Shown: piece after piece, positions 11,437 to 22,633 of the stretch
Position numbering within the stretch: position 1 is the stretch's first letter
Layout: the number at the start of each line of letters is the position of its first letter
Assembly: GCA_035236585.1 (NCBI GenBank)
Contig: CP141139.1
Span: forward strand, 52,583,217 to 52,647,216
Direction: 5' to 3'
Length of the DNA stretch: 64,000 nt
Source: Warburgia ugandensis
Taxonomy: Eukaryota > Streptophyta > Magnoliopsida > Canellales > Canellaceae
Position numbers and translations under genes: made by a program
Notes under the pieces: generated by a model
What the model was told of the DNA's origin: nothing
Databases searched by the model: none
What the model saw: only the letters and a program-made list of their open reading frames with translations

Positions 11437-11621
11437 CAACAAATGATGTTAAAATGAATACAAAGTGATTGATTAAGTAATTATGAAATTACTTAAGGCA
11501 ACAAATTATGTTGAAATGAATACAAAGTGATTTATTAAGGAATTATGAAATTACTTAAGGCAACAAATGATATTAAAATGAATACAAAGTGATTGATTAG
11601 TAATTATGAAATTACTTAATG
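11437..11621 (+). repeat. Three tandem 62-bp repeats
   Basis: Units start at 11437, 11499 and 11561 with CAACAAATGAT or a close variant. Each contains AAGTAATTATGAAATTACTT or a slightly changed form, an 8-bp inverted repeat with a 4-base loop. Confidence 0.85.
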
Positions 11622-12433
11622 GGTAGAATGAGAAGATTTGAACTATATCAATTGGACTCCTAAATCTTAAGGAAATAAGTTATAGGTATGTCTTATTATA
11701 ACCAGACACATAGTCTGTAAGTATTGAAATGTTATTTTCCATACAAGCATGGAGGCTTGTGATTTTGTTTTAAGATAGGCTTATGAATGGGGATGCTGAT
11801 GTTAGGAGAGTTATGAGGGTTTGGCCACCCATTCTCCGAAACTGATTATGATTATGATACCATGCCCAAAGAGAGGCAAAATGTCAGGTGGGGCAATTAT
11901 GGGAAGGCCGCTACTATGACAATCATGGTTCCCCCCATACAAACATGGATCTATATTTTCCATCATGGTATTAGTGGAGTATTGAGCAATTATCCAGGCA
12001 TGCTGTACGGATTTAGCCTGCAAGCATAATAGTCCTTTAATTGTTTTGCATTATGATGCAATTGATTATGGCATGATAAGATGCCTTATGTTATGACATA
12101 CTGAGATGCCTTATTTTATGGCATGATGGGATGCCTGCTAAAAGTTATTACCAAAGTTGTATTGGAGGATGATTCCCAATATGTATGATTATATATTAAC
12201 ACATAGTGTTAATATTAAAATTAATTTAAAAATAAAATATTATTGATGATATTGACTATATTCATGATTTTCAGTGCTTTTATTCATATGTAATATATGC
12301 ATATAATTCATATGATGGTGAATGATGAAATGGTTATCTAATGTATAAATTGATGTATATCATGGTTATAATGAACTGTTGATTTTGAAATATATTGAAT
12401 ATATTTCTTAAATCCCCTACCAAGCATAGCTTA

Positions 12434-12473
12434 CTGAGATATTGTAAATGTTTGAATGTATACAATATCTCAG
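12434..12473 (+). other. Conserved LTR hairpin, diverged copy F
   Basis: CTGAGATATTGTA (12434-12446) pairs perfectly over 13 bp with TACAATATCTCAG (12461-12473). Relative to GAGGCATTG/CAATGCCTC in other copies, two G-C/C-G pairs are replaced by A-T/T-A pairs on both sides. The upstream CAAGCATAGCTT motif is kept. Confidence 0.8.
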
Positions 12474-12872
12474 AAACAGTTAAGGAAGATTGAAAGCTCA
12501 AGACTTGAGGATAATCATCACCAAACTACTACTCAAGGTATTTACTTTGAGGAAGATTGTATTGATTGTTTTGTAATTTGGATTGTAATATTTGGAGAAG
12601 GTATGTAATGACTATCGAGGCTATGCATGTGAACCACTAGATTGATCCTAATTTTAATATAAAAGTATTTCTATTGATATTTAATGGAAATTTTTATTTT
12701 ATACAAAAATATATGTATGATAAGTAATTTGAGGTGACACTTAGGTTTTTGACAAATCAATTTCAAAGAAAATATGTTTTCGCTGTTTGAATTTTAAATT
12801 TTTTCAAAATTAGGGCTACCATTGCAAATATTTATGAAAATGTGTTTTAAAAACCTAGATCGTCACAGTTTG

Positions 12873-14215
12873 TGTGTTTCTACAAGTGCACAAGCTATTG
12901 TAGTATAGCTTATACAAGTATAGGTCGATCCCATGGGAACTCGACTTAAAAAGAATGGAGTTAAAATTTAATTTTTCACAAATTAACAAAAATTATAGGA
13001 ATTGAATAACAATGAACTAAAAACTTAGATTTATTGAATCAATGAAAATTTCAAAATTCAAAAGACAGAAAATTAAATAAAATATCAATTAAAATCCTCT
13101 TTCTTAGCTTGATCGTAGCAAAATTCTTCAATTTTGACCACATCCAAGTCAATCAAACTTCATCAATCCATCTCTTAGGTCTCTAATTAAAGATTCAATG
13201 GATGAATTATGTAGATCTTTAAAAAATCTTATCATCTAGACTAAGGAAAGAATTTGAGATTTGTGAGGCTTAGATTGATACTTAGAACAATTTGATATCA
13301 ATAAATTCAATTGTATGGTTAGATTTCAAATTAAGATAACATAAATTAAGATATTAATCACAAACATAGGCTATTCATCAACATACCCAATAGTACCTTT
13401 TAAGATTATTTCATAAAATTAAACAAATCTGACCATTAAATTTTAAAAAAAATTATATCAAACCCTTTCTAACTCAAATGAAAATATAAGTAAAAGATTA
13501 GATCATTCAAAAACTTATCAAATAAACCAAACTAAAGGTACAAAACTTTAAGTAACTCATTGTTATTATTCATGCAAACAGTAACAAGAAGTTAACTTTA
13601 ATCAATTCAAGTTACAATATTCACCTAGGTCTTCTTTTCCTTGATGACTTTTATCCAATGAACCAAATTTCGAAGATTTTTGTCAAGTATCAAAGCAGGA
13701 ATTGATGTGCAAAGTACCCCTATTCTCTAGCCTATGTGTACACTATTTATCTTCTTCAACCTCCATTTTTCTCCAAAATTTCAAACTTTTTTAACTCCAT
13801 CTTCAATTTGGTAATTACAGATGATGGGAAGTCGGTCTAAATTCAAATTTTAGTATTTTCCTTCTTCATTCTCTTTCCATTTCTCCAAAGAATTCTAAAT
13901 TAACTGAATTTCCTAATTTTTAACTTTGTTTCCTATTAGGAAAGCATTTCCTTTCTCATCATCCTTTTCACTTTCCTCATTAAACATAAAATCCCTTAGC
14001 ATTCTCAATTCTCTTATTCTCATGGTTTGGACTTGATGCTTGAGGATTGAACTGGAGTCCTTGCTTCTTAATTTTGATCTAGATTGATCTAAGTCGTCCA
14101 TTTTAATCTAAGCTTGCTCAAAGATCTAGGATGTTGATTAGCTTAATGTAATTGCATGGATCTTGATCTACCACTTACAAAACAAAGAAAATAACCTAAT
14201 TAGTATTATACAACA
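12873..14215 (-). mobile_element. LTR fragment, minus strand (same type as the solo LTR at 59912-62189)
   Basis: Read on the minus strand, the end at 12873-12960 carries the block with GGGATCGACCTATACTTG and GCTTGTGCACTTG. That block closely resembles the end of the LTR at 62110-62180. The right edge at 14215 (TACAACA) is a guess based on an LTR-like terminus and a possible short flank match (TTTG). No gene-like ORF is present; the 62-residue minus-strand ORF near 13913-14101 matches nothing I recognise. Confidence 0.5.
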
Positions 14216-14486
14216 TTTGATTTTACACATACTTACCTCGGATCATCATCTAACCTTAAAAATTTACCAAATTAAGGTTAGATTATAAAATTTTCAAATG
14301 ATATATTTTTCATACAAATTTCTAAATAATATCTTAAAAATATATCAAAAGTCATGTTAAATAAGGGTAATTTATACAATAATAAACTCTTAACAAAAGG
14401 TAACAAAAGTAAAAGGACACCATCACATAAAGTAAAATTGATGTTGACTTGACAAGAAAAGTGGTAGCTTTGGTAGATGACTAGTC

Positions 14487-15230
14487 TCATCCCTCATTGG
14501 GCCAAGGTAGATCTTCAAAATCTTGTAGTTTATCACCATCTGAATCTGGTGGTTGATTTTCTATGAGGTGAATATCAAATCCTGCAAGTGTAGACATCCA
14601 TGTGAGGGGATCTTCTAGATCATCATTCAACATCCTTACTTGTTTTCTAATTGCGTAATAAAAGAAATAAAATTCAAGATGATTGTCGTAGTGATGAAAC
14701 AATCTATCTTCATTCTTCAACAATTGAACTGTAGGAAGAGGATGATTTTCTATTTCTCTATTTCCTTCATAATTATTAAACTTTATGATAAGAAAATATT
14801 TCTTTAGAGATCTAGTTAGAAATTTTTTCCAATTCTACTATAATACTTCATTCCAAAACTTGTTGAACTAAGGGATGTTGAGATTCTAGAATATGTAAAC
14901 ATCAACCTCGAATAATATTGTCATATGATATTCATTTTATAAATATCATAAATAGCAATAATGAAAGGTTGTCCACTATATATATTGAAAATTTAAAGTA
15001 ACTTTCCCTGGATTTAAGATTTATCTAAGATATTAACCAATGGAGTGTTTTTTCTTTCAAGTGGTCGTAGAAGGAGGCTAAAAGTATGTTAGCTCTTTTG
15101 TGAATATTATGTTGACCAATGGCTTGTATGAGTTCTTTTGGTAATTGTTCTATTACTTCAGAAATATCAGTGGAGGGTCAAGAGATTATATTGGCTAGAG
15201 AGGGCAAACACACAATGGAGTGGTAGGATG
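14487..15230 (-). pseudogene. C-terminal region of the endogenous pararetrovirus polyprotein
   Basis: This stretch follows the RNase H in the same direction. The longest open part, 14487-14723, is 78 codons with an acidic C-terminus (PDSDGDKLQDFEDLPWPNEG). I assign it to the viral polyprotein only by position and orientation. Stops and frameshifts occur between it and the RNase H. Confidence 0.45.
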
Positions 15231-16380
15231 GAAGAGGTGTTTGATATCTTATTTTTTCTAGAAAGAAAATCAGCAAAGGTGTTGCTCTTACCAACAATGT
15301 GTTTTACTTCAAAGGATTATTGAGAGAAGTAGTTTTTCCACCTGAGTAATTGTGGTTCTGGCAACATTTTATATTTGAAATCTAGCATTTTGGTAAAAGA
15401 TGACATATTCATTTCTACCCGGAAGATGTGACCAATAAGATGGAACCGAATTTCTTTATTCCATTTTTTACTACTAATATCTCTTTAAAAGTGGAGTGAT
15501 AATATAGTTGAGTTGGTTTGAACACACCACTTTTGTAGCCACAGAGATTTCTTTTTCCATCTCATACTTCAAAATGTGTGGCTCCCCAATATTCATCATA
15601 ACATATGTTTGAAGAATTCTTTCCTGTGCTTAGAATTTGCAATGGTTAAAGATTATCAGATAATGTTTTCAATGCTTGAACAACTACTGTGCTTCTAGGA
15701 GACCATGAAAGAGAATCTTTCTTCAATAATTGATTTGGGGATAAAATCTATCATATAATTGACTATTCTCAAAATTGTTGTATCATTTTGACTAAAGATA
15801 ACTTTTTTGAGAATTCTTTGAGATGTGTGGCTATAATTGATACTTTTCATCTAAAATTGTCATTTCAATAAAGTTAATCCTTTTTTGACTAATGAGAATC
15901 TTTTTCTTTGAAAGCATGATTCCATAATTATTCAAGATGTGTGAGAAATTGTCCATATGATTCTTCATGTAGAGAAAAATGGTAAGATATCATCAATGTA
16001 AATTAGTGAATTGGCCAATAAGGGTTTGAATATGGTGATCATGACTTTCTGGAACTGTGAAGGGGCATTCTTGAGTCCAAACAGCATAATAATCCAATGG
16101 AAATGGTGATCTAAAATACCAAAATGTTGTTTTCGGATGTACTTAAGGATGAACACCTAGGTGCCAAAATTCTGCTTTGAGGTCAAATTTGGAAAAAAAA
16201 AAAATTAGTGTTAGAAAGATATTGGAAGAACCTATGCTTTTAGGAAAGAGCAACTTGTCATCTGCAAGAAAATGGTTTAGAGGTTGGTGATGGATAACGA
16301 GCCTAAGCTTTTCTCTAATTTGTTCAACTCTTTTATTAACATAAAAGGCTTCACATGCCTATGAGAAAGAAGTGGGTATA
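15231..16380 (-). pseudogene. Endogenous caulimovirid reverse transcriptase-RNase H, broken
   Basis: Minus-strand fragments give the order expected of a caulimovirid RT-RNase H. The RT start near 16370-16260 includes a RLVIHHQPLNHFL stretch. FGLKNAPSQFQKVM and the catalytic YIDDIL are at 15970-16090. NNYGIMLSKKK follows at 15900-15960. RNase H fragments include RILQT near 15620, MSSFTKML and KMLPEPQLLRW near 15350-15410, and GKSNTFADFLSRK near 15250. The style matches florendovirus/petuvirus polymerases, which copy the viral RNA into DNA. Many stops and frameshifts, plus a poly-A run near 16193, show it is a dead genomic copy. Confidence 0.85.
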
Positions 16381-17235
16381 GTGAGACCTTAGGACTGTAA
16401 TTGAGAAAATTCTTGAATGGCAAGAACAAAGTGCTTGAGATTCATTCCTTTGTGAATGGCTCTTTTAGGATTGATATCTTTATTTTTCATGAATGGAAGA
16501 GAGTGAAAGCATGATGGATTAGTCTAGAGAGGTGATGAACATTTTGTGTAATTTTCTACACAACAATCTTTGACTAATTGGGATTTTATGGAGTTAAAGA
16601 TATTTGCAAGGTGAAGGTTTGAAATTTGGGATCAAGTGAGAAAGTTTTGCTTATATGAAAGACCTTTTTCTAATCAATTAAGGTTGGAAAATTTGTGCAG
16701 AATGTCAAAACTAAGGATTAGGTCTTTACTTGATAAGAGAGATCCTAAGACTTTGTGTTTGATGGTGAGGTTGGGAAAGATTTTGATGATTATGGGTTTG
16801 TTAATTTTGTCAATGATGAAAATGTTTTCATTGGTGTCTTTGAAATCTTGGTTATGGGGATGCCAAAAATTTTCAAGGAGGACTTTGTGTTGAGGATAGT
16901 TGCTACTGAACTTGTGTCAAAAAGAGCAATGACTAAAATGGGTTTAGCATATGGTTCAGTGAGGAGGTGGACTTGGGCTATTGGTGTTAGTAGGTTTGAG
17001 GAATAAAAAAAGTTTGGGGGAGATGGAGAAATTAGAGTTAGAAATACTCCGTCAATTTTAGAAGTTGCAAACTACTCATAAGAGCTTTTAAAATCACTTT
17101 TACTATTCCCATAACTAATAGTTAATAGTGTTTATGGAGGATATTCTTCATCAAGAAAGAACATAGATTCAACATATGAGAAGTCTATGTCTACATACAC
17201 TACTACCTGTTGAAGAAGTTCGATAATCTTCTATT
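16381..17235 (-). pseudogene. Region between viral coat protein and RT (protease expected), degraded
   Basis: The interval lies between the knuckle-bearing coat region and the RT and should hold the aspartic protease. Minus-strand reading gives fragments with many stops. I could not point to a convincing DSGA/DTGA motif. Plus-strand ORFs here (16636-17006) are antisense shadows. Confidence 0.5.
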
Positions 17236-18170
17236 TCATTGAACAATGTTTTGCAAAGAGTCCTAATTTTTCACAAATATAGTACTTGTTTGTAACCTTT
17301 CTTTTGGATTTTTTCTCAAATGATGTCATTACCTTCTTTTTCTGAACTTTGATTTATGATGGTAGTCCTCTGATTTTTATTTTTATTTTTTGAAAATCTT
17401 TCTTGGGATATTTCTTCTGAAAGCTGCACAAACAATCTTTCTCTTTCTTGAATTTGATAGCAAGATCTCATCTTTCACATGTGATTTAAATCTTTTTCCC
17501 TATTTTTCCATTTCTAGAAGAATTATTTTTTTATTGCATAATCACTGTAAAGCAAGTTGAGTATGTTGTCAAATAATTCCTCAGGGTGATTCTTAAAGAG
17601 ATAACTTCATATTTTCCATCAGCTTGTGAGTTTCATTTTCAAGAGGTTTAATGAGTTGAGGAATATCTATTAGAGGTTGACATTGTCCATACCATTGATG
17701 ACATAATATCTTTGAGACATCTTATCAAAGTGCTTTTTTAGATCATTGATCTTGAATGAGTAGCATTTCATCTTCAAATATTTGTCTATGTAAATTTTTA
17801 TTTGCTGGTGTGGAGATCCAATAAGTTCTATCTAAAAATGACTAAATAATCTTTCAAGCGAAGGGCATTAGGAGACTTATAATTGGTAGTATTTTCCAAG
17901 TGATATCCACTAGTCTCTTAATCTGCTTGTAAATTTAGGGATAAGTCTTTTTATGACCTCTGCAACCATTTTTGAGATGTTTTTAATTCTGTTTTACACC
18001 ACATATGAATTCTATGATGCTTTCATGCCATTTTGAAGGAGGAACATCGTTAATTGTGAAAAGCTTTTTATATCTATTGATGGAGGAACATAAAATGCTT
18101 TTGGAGGATTTAGAGGTTCTTCAACCATATGTTCTTCATAAGGTTTTCTATTAGTATTATCTTGCATAAA
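17236..18170 (-). pseudogene. Endogenous caulimovirid coat-protein region with degenerate zinc knuckle
   Basis: Read on the minus strand from about 18165, fragments resemble florendovirus/petuvirus capsid: LRDWWISLG-like near 17930, KMKCYSFKINDLKKHF near 17740 and MSQRYYVINGMDNVNL near 17690. A lysine-rich tail leads to YYICEKLGLFAKHC at about 17240-17285. The usual knuckle is C-x2-C-x4-H-x4-C; here the first Cys is Tyr and the His is Leu, so zinc binding is probably lost. This region would package the viral genome. Several stops interrupt it. Confidence 0.75.
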
Positions 18171-18710
18171 ACATTAGGAATGATATATGGCTCTAACTCA
18201 AGGGATTCTAAGGACGTGTCTGAGATATTTCTTAGGAAAGTTCAAGAATTGGAGGTGTAGGTTTATAGAGATTTTTTTAAAAAGCTTTGAATGAGATTAG
18301 GATTTTCAAAAGGAAACATTTTTGTTGGTTGAGGTTCTGAAGCATCTACTATGGGATCATGAGGATTGGACGGAGGTCTTAGTGAAGGTGGTTTGGTAGA
18401 GGATGATGGAATAGATATTTTTTCTTTATGTTTCTGTGGATTTGGTTTAAGAACATGTTTGTGCATTTTTGTAAAGATAATCTGGTTTTGGCTTCATGTG
18501 AAATAGATAATCATCTTGGAGGTTTAAGCAGGAGTTGCAAGAACTTCTTGTTAGCTGCTCTTGCCAAATCCCCCTTTGCAAACTCAAATCTTCTCTGTCA
18601 GCAATGGTATAAGAAAGCTCTTGACTTTCGAAGCTTGGGAATTGATGAACTAGAGGAGTTGACAGATAAGAGGACCGATGTTGGAGTTTTGCACGAGGAT
18701 CCAGCAACAT
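18171..18710 (-). pseudogene. Probable upstream part of the viral polyprotein, unrecognised
   Basis: Two overlapping minus-strand reading stretches (18263-18466 and 18447-18710) precede the coat region in the same orientation. One is Pro/Ser-rich (PSSSTKPPSLRPPSNPHDP), like a linker. No movement-protein motif is evident. They may be viral or host flank. Confidence 0.3.
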
Positions 18711-19021
18711 GTAGGAAAATCTTCAATGTCAGCTGCCTAGATGGCTAAAAATCATCACAAGTTCAGTTAAGAGGCATAGTAATCTACTGTTTCTACGTTT
18801 CTAGCATTCACTCCTTTGTCTTACCAGGCTTGTAAGTATGCTCTAAGACATCCGATTTTCATCTGGAAGTGTCTAGGAAAGAGTAGGAAAATATGTTCTT
18901 TTAGTTTAAACTTTCTCTTTTTTACTAATAGCATCTGACTGACATAGGTCAACATAAATTTCCTAGTGTCCATGTAAGATTGTAGGCAATGGCTCATGAG
19001 CCTGGCCGTTATTTACTGATC
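18711..19021. other. Flank of the LINE insertion, no gene seen
   Basis: AT-rich sequence between the viral remnant and the LINE. It resumes at 22648 after the insertion. No open frame or motif stands out. Confidence 0.5.
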
Positions 19022-19037
19022 ATCTGATAATCTATAA
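19022..19037 (+). repeat. Left target-site duplication of the RTE LINE
   Basis: ATCTGATAATCTATAA is repeated exactly at 22632-22647, directly after the (GAT)n tail. Confidence 0.95.
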
Positions 19038-19082
19038 CTCCGCCAATGCCGGTTCCAAGCCCGGATAAAAAAGGAGGGTCTT

Positions 19083-19438
19083 GCATTAGGTGCCAACCGG
19101 CAAGGGGGAAGTTGAAGATGATTCTATTATTTCTTTCTTACAAATGAATATGCATTTGTATATTAGTTTATGAGGAAGAAATGAAAATCATCTCCAGCTT
19201 CTTAAAAGATGGCAACCCTTGTGTCAGGTAGCCAGCCGGCAAGGGGGAAGTTGAAGATGATTCTATTATTTCTTTCTTACAAATAAATATGCATTTGTAT
19301 ATTAGTTTGTAAGGAAGAAATGAAAATCATCTTCAGCTTCTTAAAATATGGCCACCCTTGCGTTAGGTAGCCAGCCGGCAAGGGTGAAGCTGAAGATGAT
19401 TTTAATGAAAATCATCTTCAGCTTTTTAAAAACTATGG
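19083..19438 (+). repeat. LINE 5' tandem repeats (~146 bp) with internal fold-back
   Basis: Units begin near 19083, 19213 and 19361 with a GCCA(A/G)CCGGCAAGGG(G/T) core. Each unit contains GAAGATGATT near its start and AATCATCTTCAGCTTC or a close variant near its end, so each can fold back. The third unit is short and nearly a perfect palindrome (19386-19430). Confidence 0.85.
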
Positions 19439-19481
19439 CAACCCCAATATGACATGAATCGAAAACTGAAATTCGCTCACG

Positions 19482-19687
19482 TTAGGGCGTTCCCCATAAG
19501 CGACACGCTGCATCGGATCCCAGATGTGGTGAAAAATAGGCAAGGGTTGCTAGGGCGTTCTCCCAGAAGCGATGCGCTACATCGGATCCCGAGTGTAGTG
19601 AAAAATGGGCAAGGGCTGCTAGAGCGTCCCCTAGGAAGTGACACATTGCATCAGAACCTAGGTGCAGTGAAAAGTGGACATGGGTTC
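19482..19687 (+). repeat. LINE 5' tandem repeats (69 bp, three units)
   Basis: Units at 19482, 19551 and 19620 share (T)AGGGCGT...AAGCGA...GCATCGGATCCC...GTGAAAAATGGGCAAGG. The 69-base unit is 23 codons, so an open frame (19454-19759) runs through all three and up to the endonuclease. The repeated peptide may be translated as an N-terminal extension or may only be leader sequence. Confidence 0.85.
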
Positions 19688-19729
19688 ATACCATGGAGGT
19701 CGAGAAAGGAGATAGTAAATAGGATATCT

Positions 19730-20519
19730 CCAAAACATAAGATTAGCATCACTACATGAAATATAGGGATATTGATAGGTAAGCGTTTGGAGTTAGTAGA
19801 CACAATGAAACGTAGGAGAGTCAACATCACTTGTATCCAAGAAACCAAGTGGAAAGGGGCTAAAGCTAGAGAAATAGATGGGTATAAATTATGGTACATA
19901 GGAAAGGAAAATAATAGAAATGACGTAGGAATAATAGTGGATAAGGAATTAAAGGATAAAGTTGTGGACGTTAAAAGAATCAGTGATAGAATTATAATAA
20001 TAAAAATGATTCTAGGAGAGCAGATTATAAATATTATAAGTGCATATGCACCACAAGTAGGGTTACAAGATATAATTAAGAGACAGTTTTAGAAAGATAT
20101 GGAAGGAGTCATGCAAGAAATTCCCAATACTGAGGGGATATTTATAGGAGCATGACTTAAATGGCCATGTAGGAAAAGATAAGGAAGGATATGATAGAAT
20201 ACACAGAGGGTATGGTATAGGTGAATGAAACGAGATGGGGGAGAATATCCTCGATTTTGCTTTGTCATATAACCTATCCATTGCAAATACACTCTTTAAG
20301 AAGATGGATGAACACTTAAAAACCTTTAAAAGTGGACTTCATAAAAGCCAAATAGACTTTTTTCTACTTAGGAATAATGAACGATTTATATGTAAGGATT
20401 GTAAGGTGATACCCGATGAGAGTTTAACCTCACAACATAGGTTAATGGTTATGGATATTCATATCAAAAGATGGAGTAAAAGAACTGAACTTAATACACA
20501 TCCAAAAACTAAGTGGTGA
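19730..20519 (+). pseudogene. RTE LINE AP endonuclease domain
   Basis: The fragments read NITCIQETKWKG, GYKLWYIGKENNRNDVGIIVD and IINIISAYAPQVG. After a stop near 20090 (where family members have Trp) come SQIDFFLLRNN and TSQHRLMVMDI. These are the conserved blocks of the EEP-type endonuclease, which nicks target DNA and starts target-primed reverse transcription. Stops at 19758-19760 (TGA), 20089-20091 (TAG) and 20517-20519 (TGA) replace what look like Trp codons. Confidence 0.9.
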
Positions 20520-22560
20520 AAGTTAAAAGGAGAGAAAATAACCTCATTAAAAAATAAGTTAATGGTAGAAGGAAATTGGAACTATGAAACAGAAGTAAAT
20601 ACCATGTGGACTAATATGACTGAGTCCCTTAAGAAAGTGGCAAAAGATGTCTTAAGAGTATCTAAAGGTAAAAGGCTATTAACAAAGGGAACATAGTGGT
20701 GGAATGAAACAGTGCAAAAAGCTATTAAAGAAAAACGAATGCATTTTAAAGCATGACAGAAGATTAGAAATAATGAAAAGTATGAACAATATAAGAATGC
20801 TAAAAACGTTGCTAAGAGAATAGTAAGTGAGGCTAAACTTAAAGCATATGATGAGCTTTATAATAAACTAGGAACAAGAGAAGGTGAGAAAGATGTGTTT
20901 AAACTTGCAAAAGTAAGAGAACAGAAGGGTAAGGACTTAGAACATGTTAGGTGCATTAGAAGCGATGATCAAAGAGTATTAGTCAAAGATGATGAGATCA
21001 AACAAAGGTGGGAAATATACTTTCAAAAATTGTTAAATGACAATGGCCCTGAGAATATAAGGATTGAAAATACTATAAATCTAAATAACACTGGATATTA
21101 TAGATATGAACGTAGGATTAGAATCCTTGAAGTAAAAGAGGCCTTGAGAAAGATGAAATTAGGAAAGGGCATGGGGCCTGATGGTATACCAATAGAGGTT
21201 TGGAAGCATATGGGAGATATTGGGGTAGTTTGGTTGACCAAGTTGTTTAACAAGATTATAAAATCAAAGAAAATGCCTGATGAGTGGAGGAAAAGCTCTA
21301 TTATACCAATCTATAAGAATAAAGGAGACATTTAGAGCTGCACTAATTATCGAGGGATCAAACTTATGAGCCACACCATGAAACTTTTTGAAAGAGTGAT
21401 TGAGAAGAGGCTACGACATGAAACAAGTGTATCGGAGAATCAATTTGGTTTCATGCCTGGGAGGTCTACCATGGAAACTATTTTCTTACTAAGACAACTA
21501 GTAAAGAAACATAGGGAGAGGAGAAAAGACCTACACATGGTCTTTATTGACTTAGAGAAAGCTTATGATAGAGTCCCTAAAGAGTTAATATGGAGGGTGT
21601 TGGGTATTAAAGGGGTTTCTCAGGGGTATATAGACATAATTAAAGATATGTATGAGGGAGCAGTAACAAATGTTAAGACCACTAGTGGCGTGACTAGTGA
21701 TTTTCCTGTCACTGTTGGATTGCACCAAGGATCGGCATTGAGTCCATACCTTTTCACATTAGTTATGGATGAGTTAACAAAACATCTGCATGAGGAGATT
21801 CCCTGGTGCATGCTATTTGCAGACGATATAGTCCTACTTAATAAGACAAGGGAGAGTGTAAATATAAAGCTAGAGTTATGGAGAGAAGCATTAGAATCGG
21901 AAGGATTTAAATTAGCCGAATTAAGACAGAATATATGGAATGTAATTTTAGCAAGGAGAGTAGGAGTGGAGCACCAGTCAAGATTGATAACCAAGAGGTC
22001 CCCATGAGAGACCACTTCCGATACTTAGGATCATTGATCCATGAGAGTGGAGAAATTGAGAGGGAGGTTACCTAGAGAATCCAAGCGGGTTAGAACAAAT
22101 GGAAATGTGCATCAGGTGTTTTATGTGATCGGCGGGTGCCACTCCAACTAAAGGAAAAATTCTATAGGATGGCTATAAGGCCGGCCATGCTCTATGGATC
22201 AAAGTATTGGGCAGCTAAGGAACATCATACTCATAGGCTGAGTGTCGCAGAAATGAGGATATTGAGATGGATGAGTGGTAAGACAAGAAAGGATAGAATT
22301 AGAAATGAAAATATTAGAGTAAATTTAGGGATAACACCAATAGGTAACAAGATGAAGGAGATTAGACTTAGATGATTTGGACATTTTCAAAGGAGGCTAA
22401 CAATGGCACCAATTAGAAGGAGTGAGGCAATACAAGTTGAAGGTTCTAAAAGGGCAAGGGGAAGGCCCAAAAGAACATGGATAGAAGTAGTGAGGAAAGA
22501 TTTAAAAACTTTGGAACTAAATGAAGCCATGGTATTTAATTGAGTGGAATGGAGGAATAA
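20520..22560 (+). pseudogene. RTE LINE reverse transcriptase domain and C-terminus
   Basis: 20895-21335 holds the N-terminal RT part (LRKMKLGKGMGPDGIPIEVWK, cut here at 21319-21335 by a stop in place of Gln). 21366-22007 has ENQFGFMPGRSTMETIF, LEKAYDRVPKELIW, LHQGSALSPYLFTLVMDEL and the catalytic FADDIVLL. The C-terminal part (22136-22375) includes MLYGSKYWAAK, the usual 'YG(S/A)E(C/T)W' region, and RMSGKTRKDRIRN-like sequence. At least five stops break it. Confidence 0.9.
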
Positions 22561-22596
22561 GATTCATGTGGCCGACCCCTAATTGGGATAAGGTCT

Positions 22597-22597
<1 letters not shown>

Positions 22598-22633
<36 letters not shown>
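22598..22633 (+). repeat. (GAT)n 3' tail of the LINE
   Basis: About twelve GAT units follow GGGATAAGGTCTT. RTE elements end in short tandem repeats rather than poly-A, so this marks the 3' end. Confidence 0.92.

Larger units (their letters stand above)
9049..12867 (+). mobile_element. Decayed LTR-like repeat of a related family
   Basis: The right end reads AAAACCTAGATCGTCACA, matching the end of the other long LTRs (AAAACCCAGGGTGTCACA and similar). The hairpin at 12434-12473 sits about 400 bases before this end, as in the other copies. The left part is AT-rich and shows no coding potential. The left boundary is not defined: 9049 is only where the upstream element stops, and that element may have inserted into this LTR. 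A block at 10660-10942 is shared with 39756-40042. Confidence 0.55.
19038..22631 (+). mobile_element. Near full-length RTE-clade LINE
   Basis: The 3.6-kb insertion starts CTCCGCCAATGCCGGTTCC and ends with GGCCGACCCCTAATTGGGA followed by (GAT)n. Both ends are characteristic of plant RTE elements. It is flanked by a perfect 16-bp target duplication. Inside are two sets of 5' tandem repeats, an AP endonuclease and a reverse transcriptase. Stops, mostly at TGG and CAG codons, interrupt the reading frame, so it cannot move by itself. Proteins of this family are often annotated in plant genomes as 'craniofacial development protein 2-like'. Confidence 0.95.

Noticed and set aside
11437..11621. Possible CRISPR-like array
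   Set aside because: Only three direct units without unique spacers, in a plant genome; a simple tandem repeat.
18428..18748. 106-codon plus-strand ORF overlapping a minus-strand ORF
   Set aside because: Adjacent to the viral remnant with no recognisable domain on the plus strand; probably chance.
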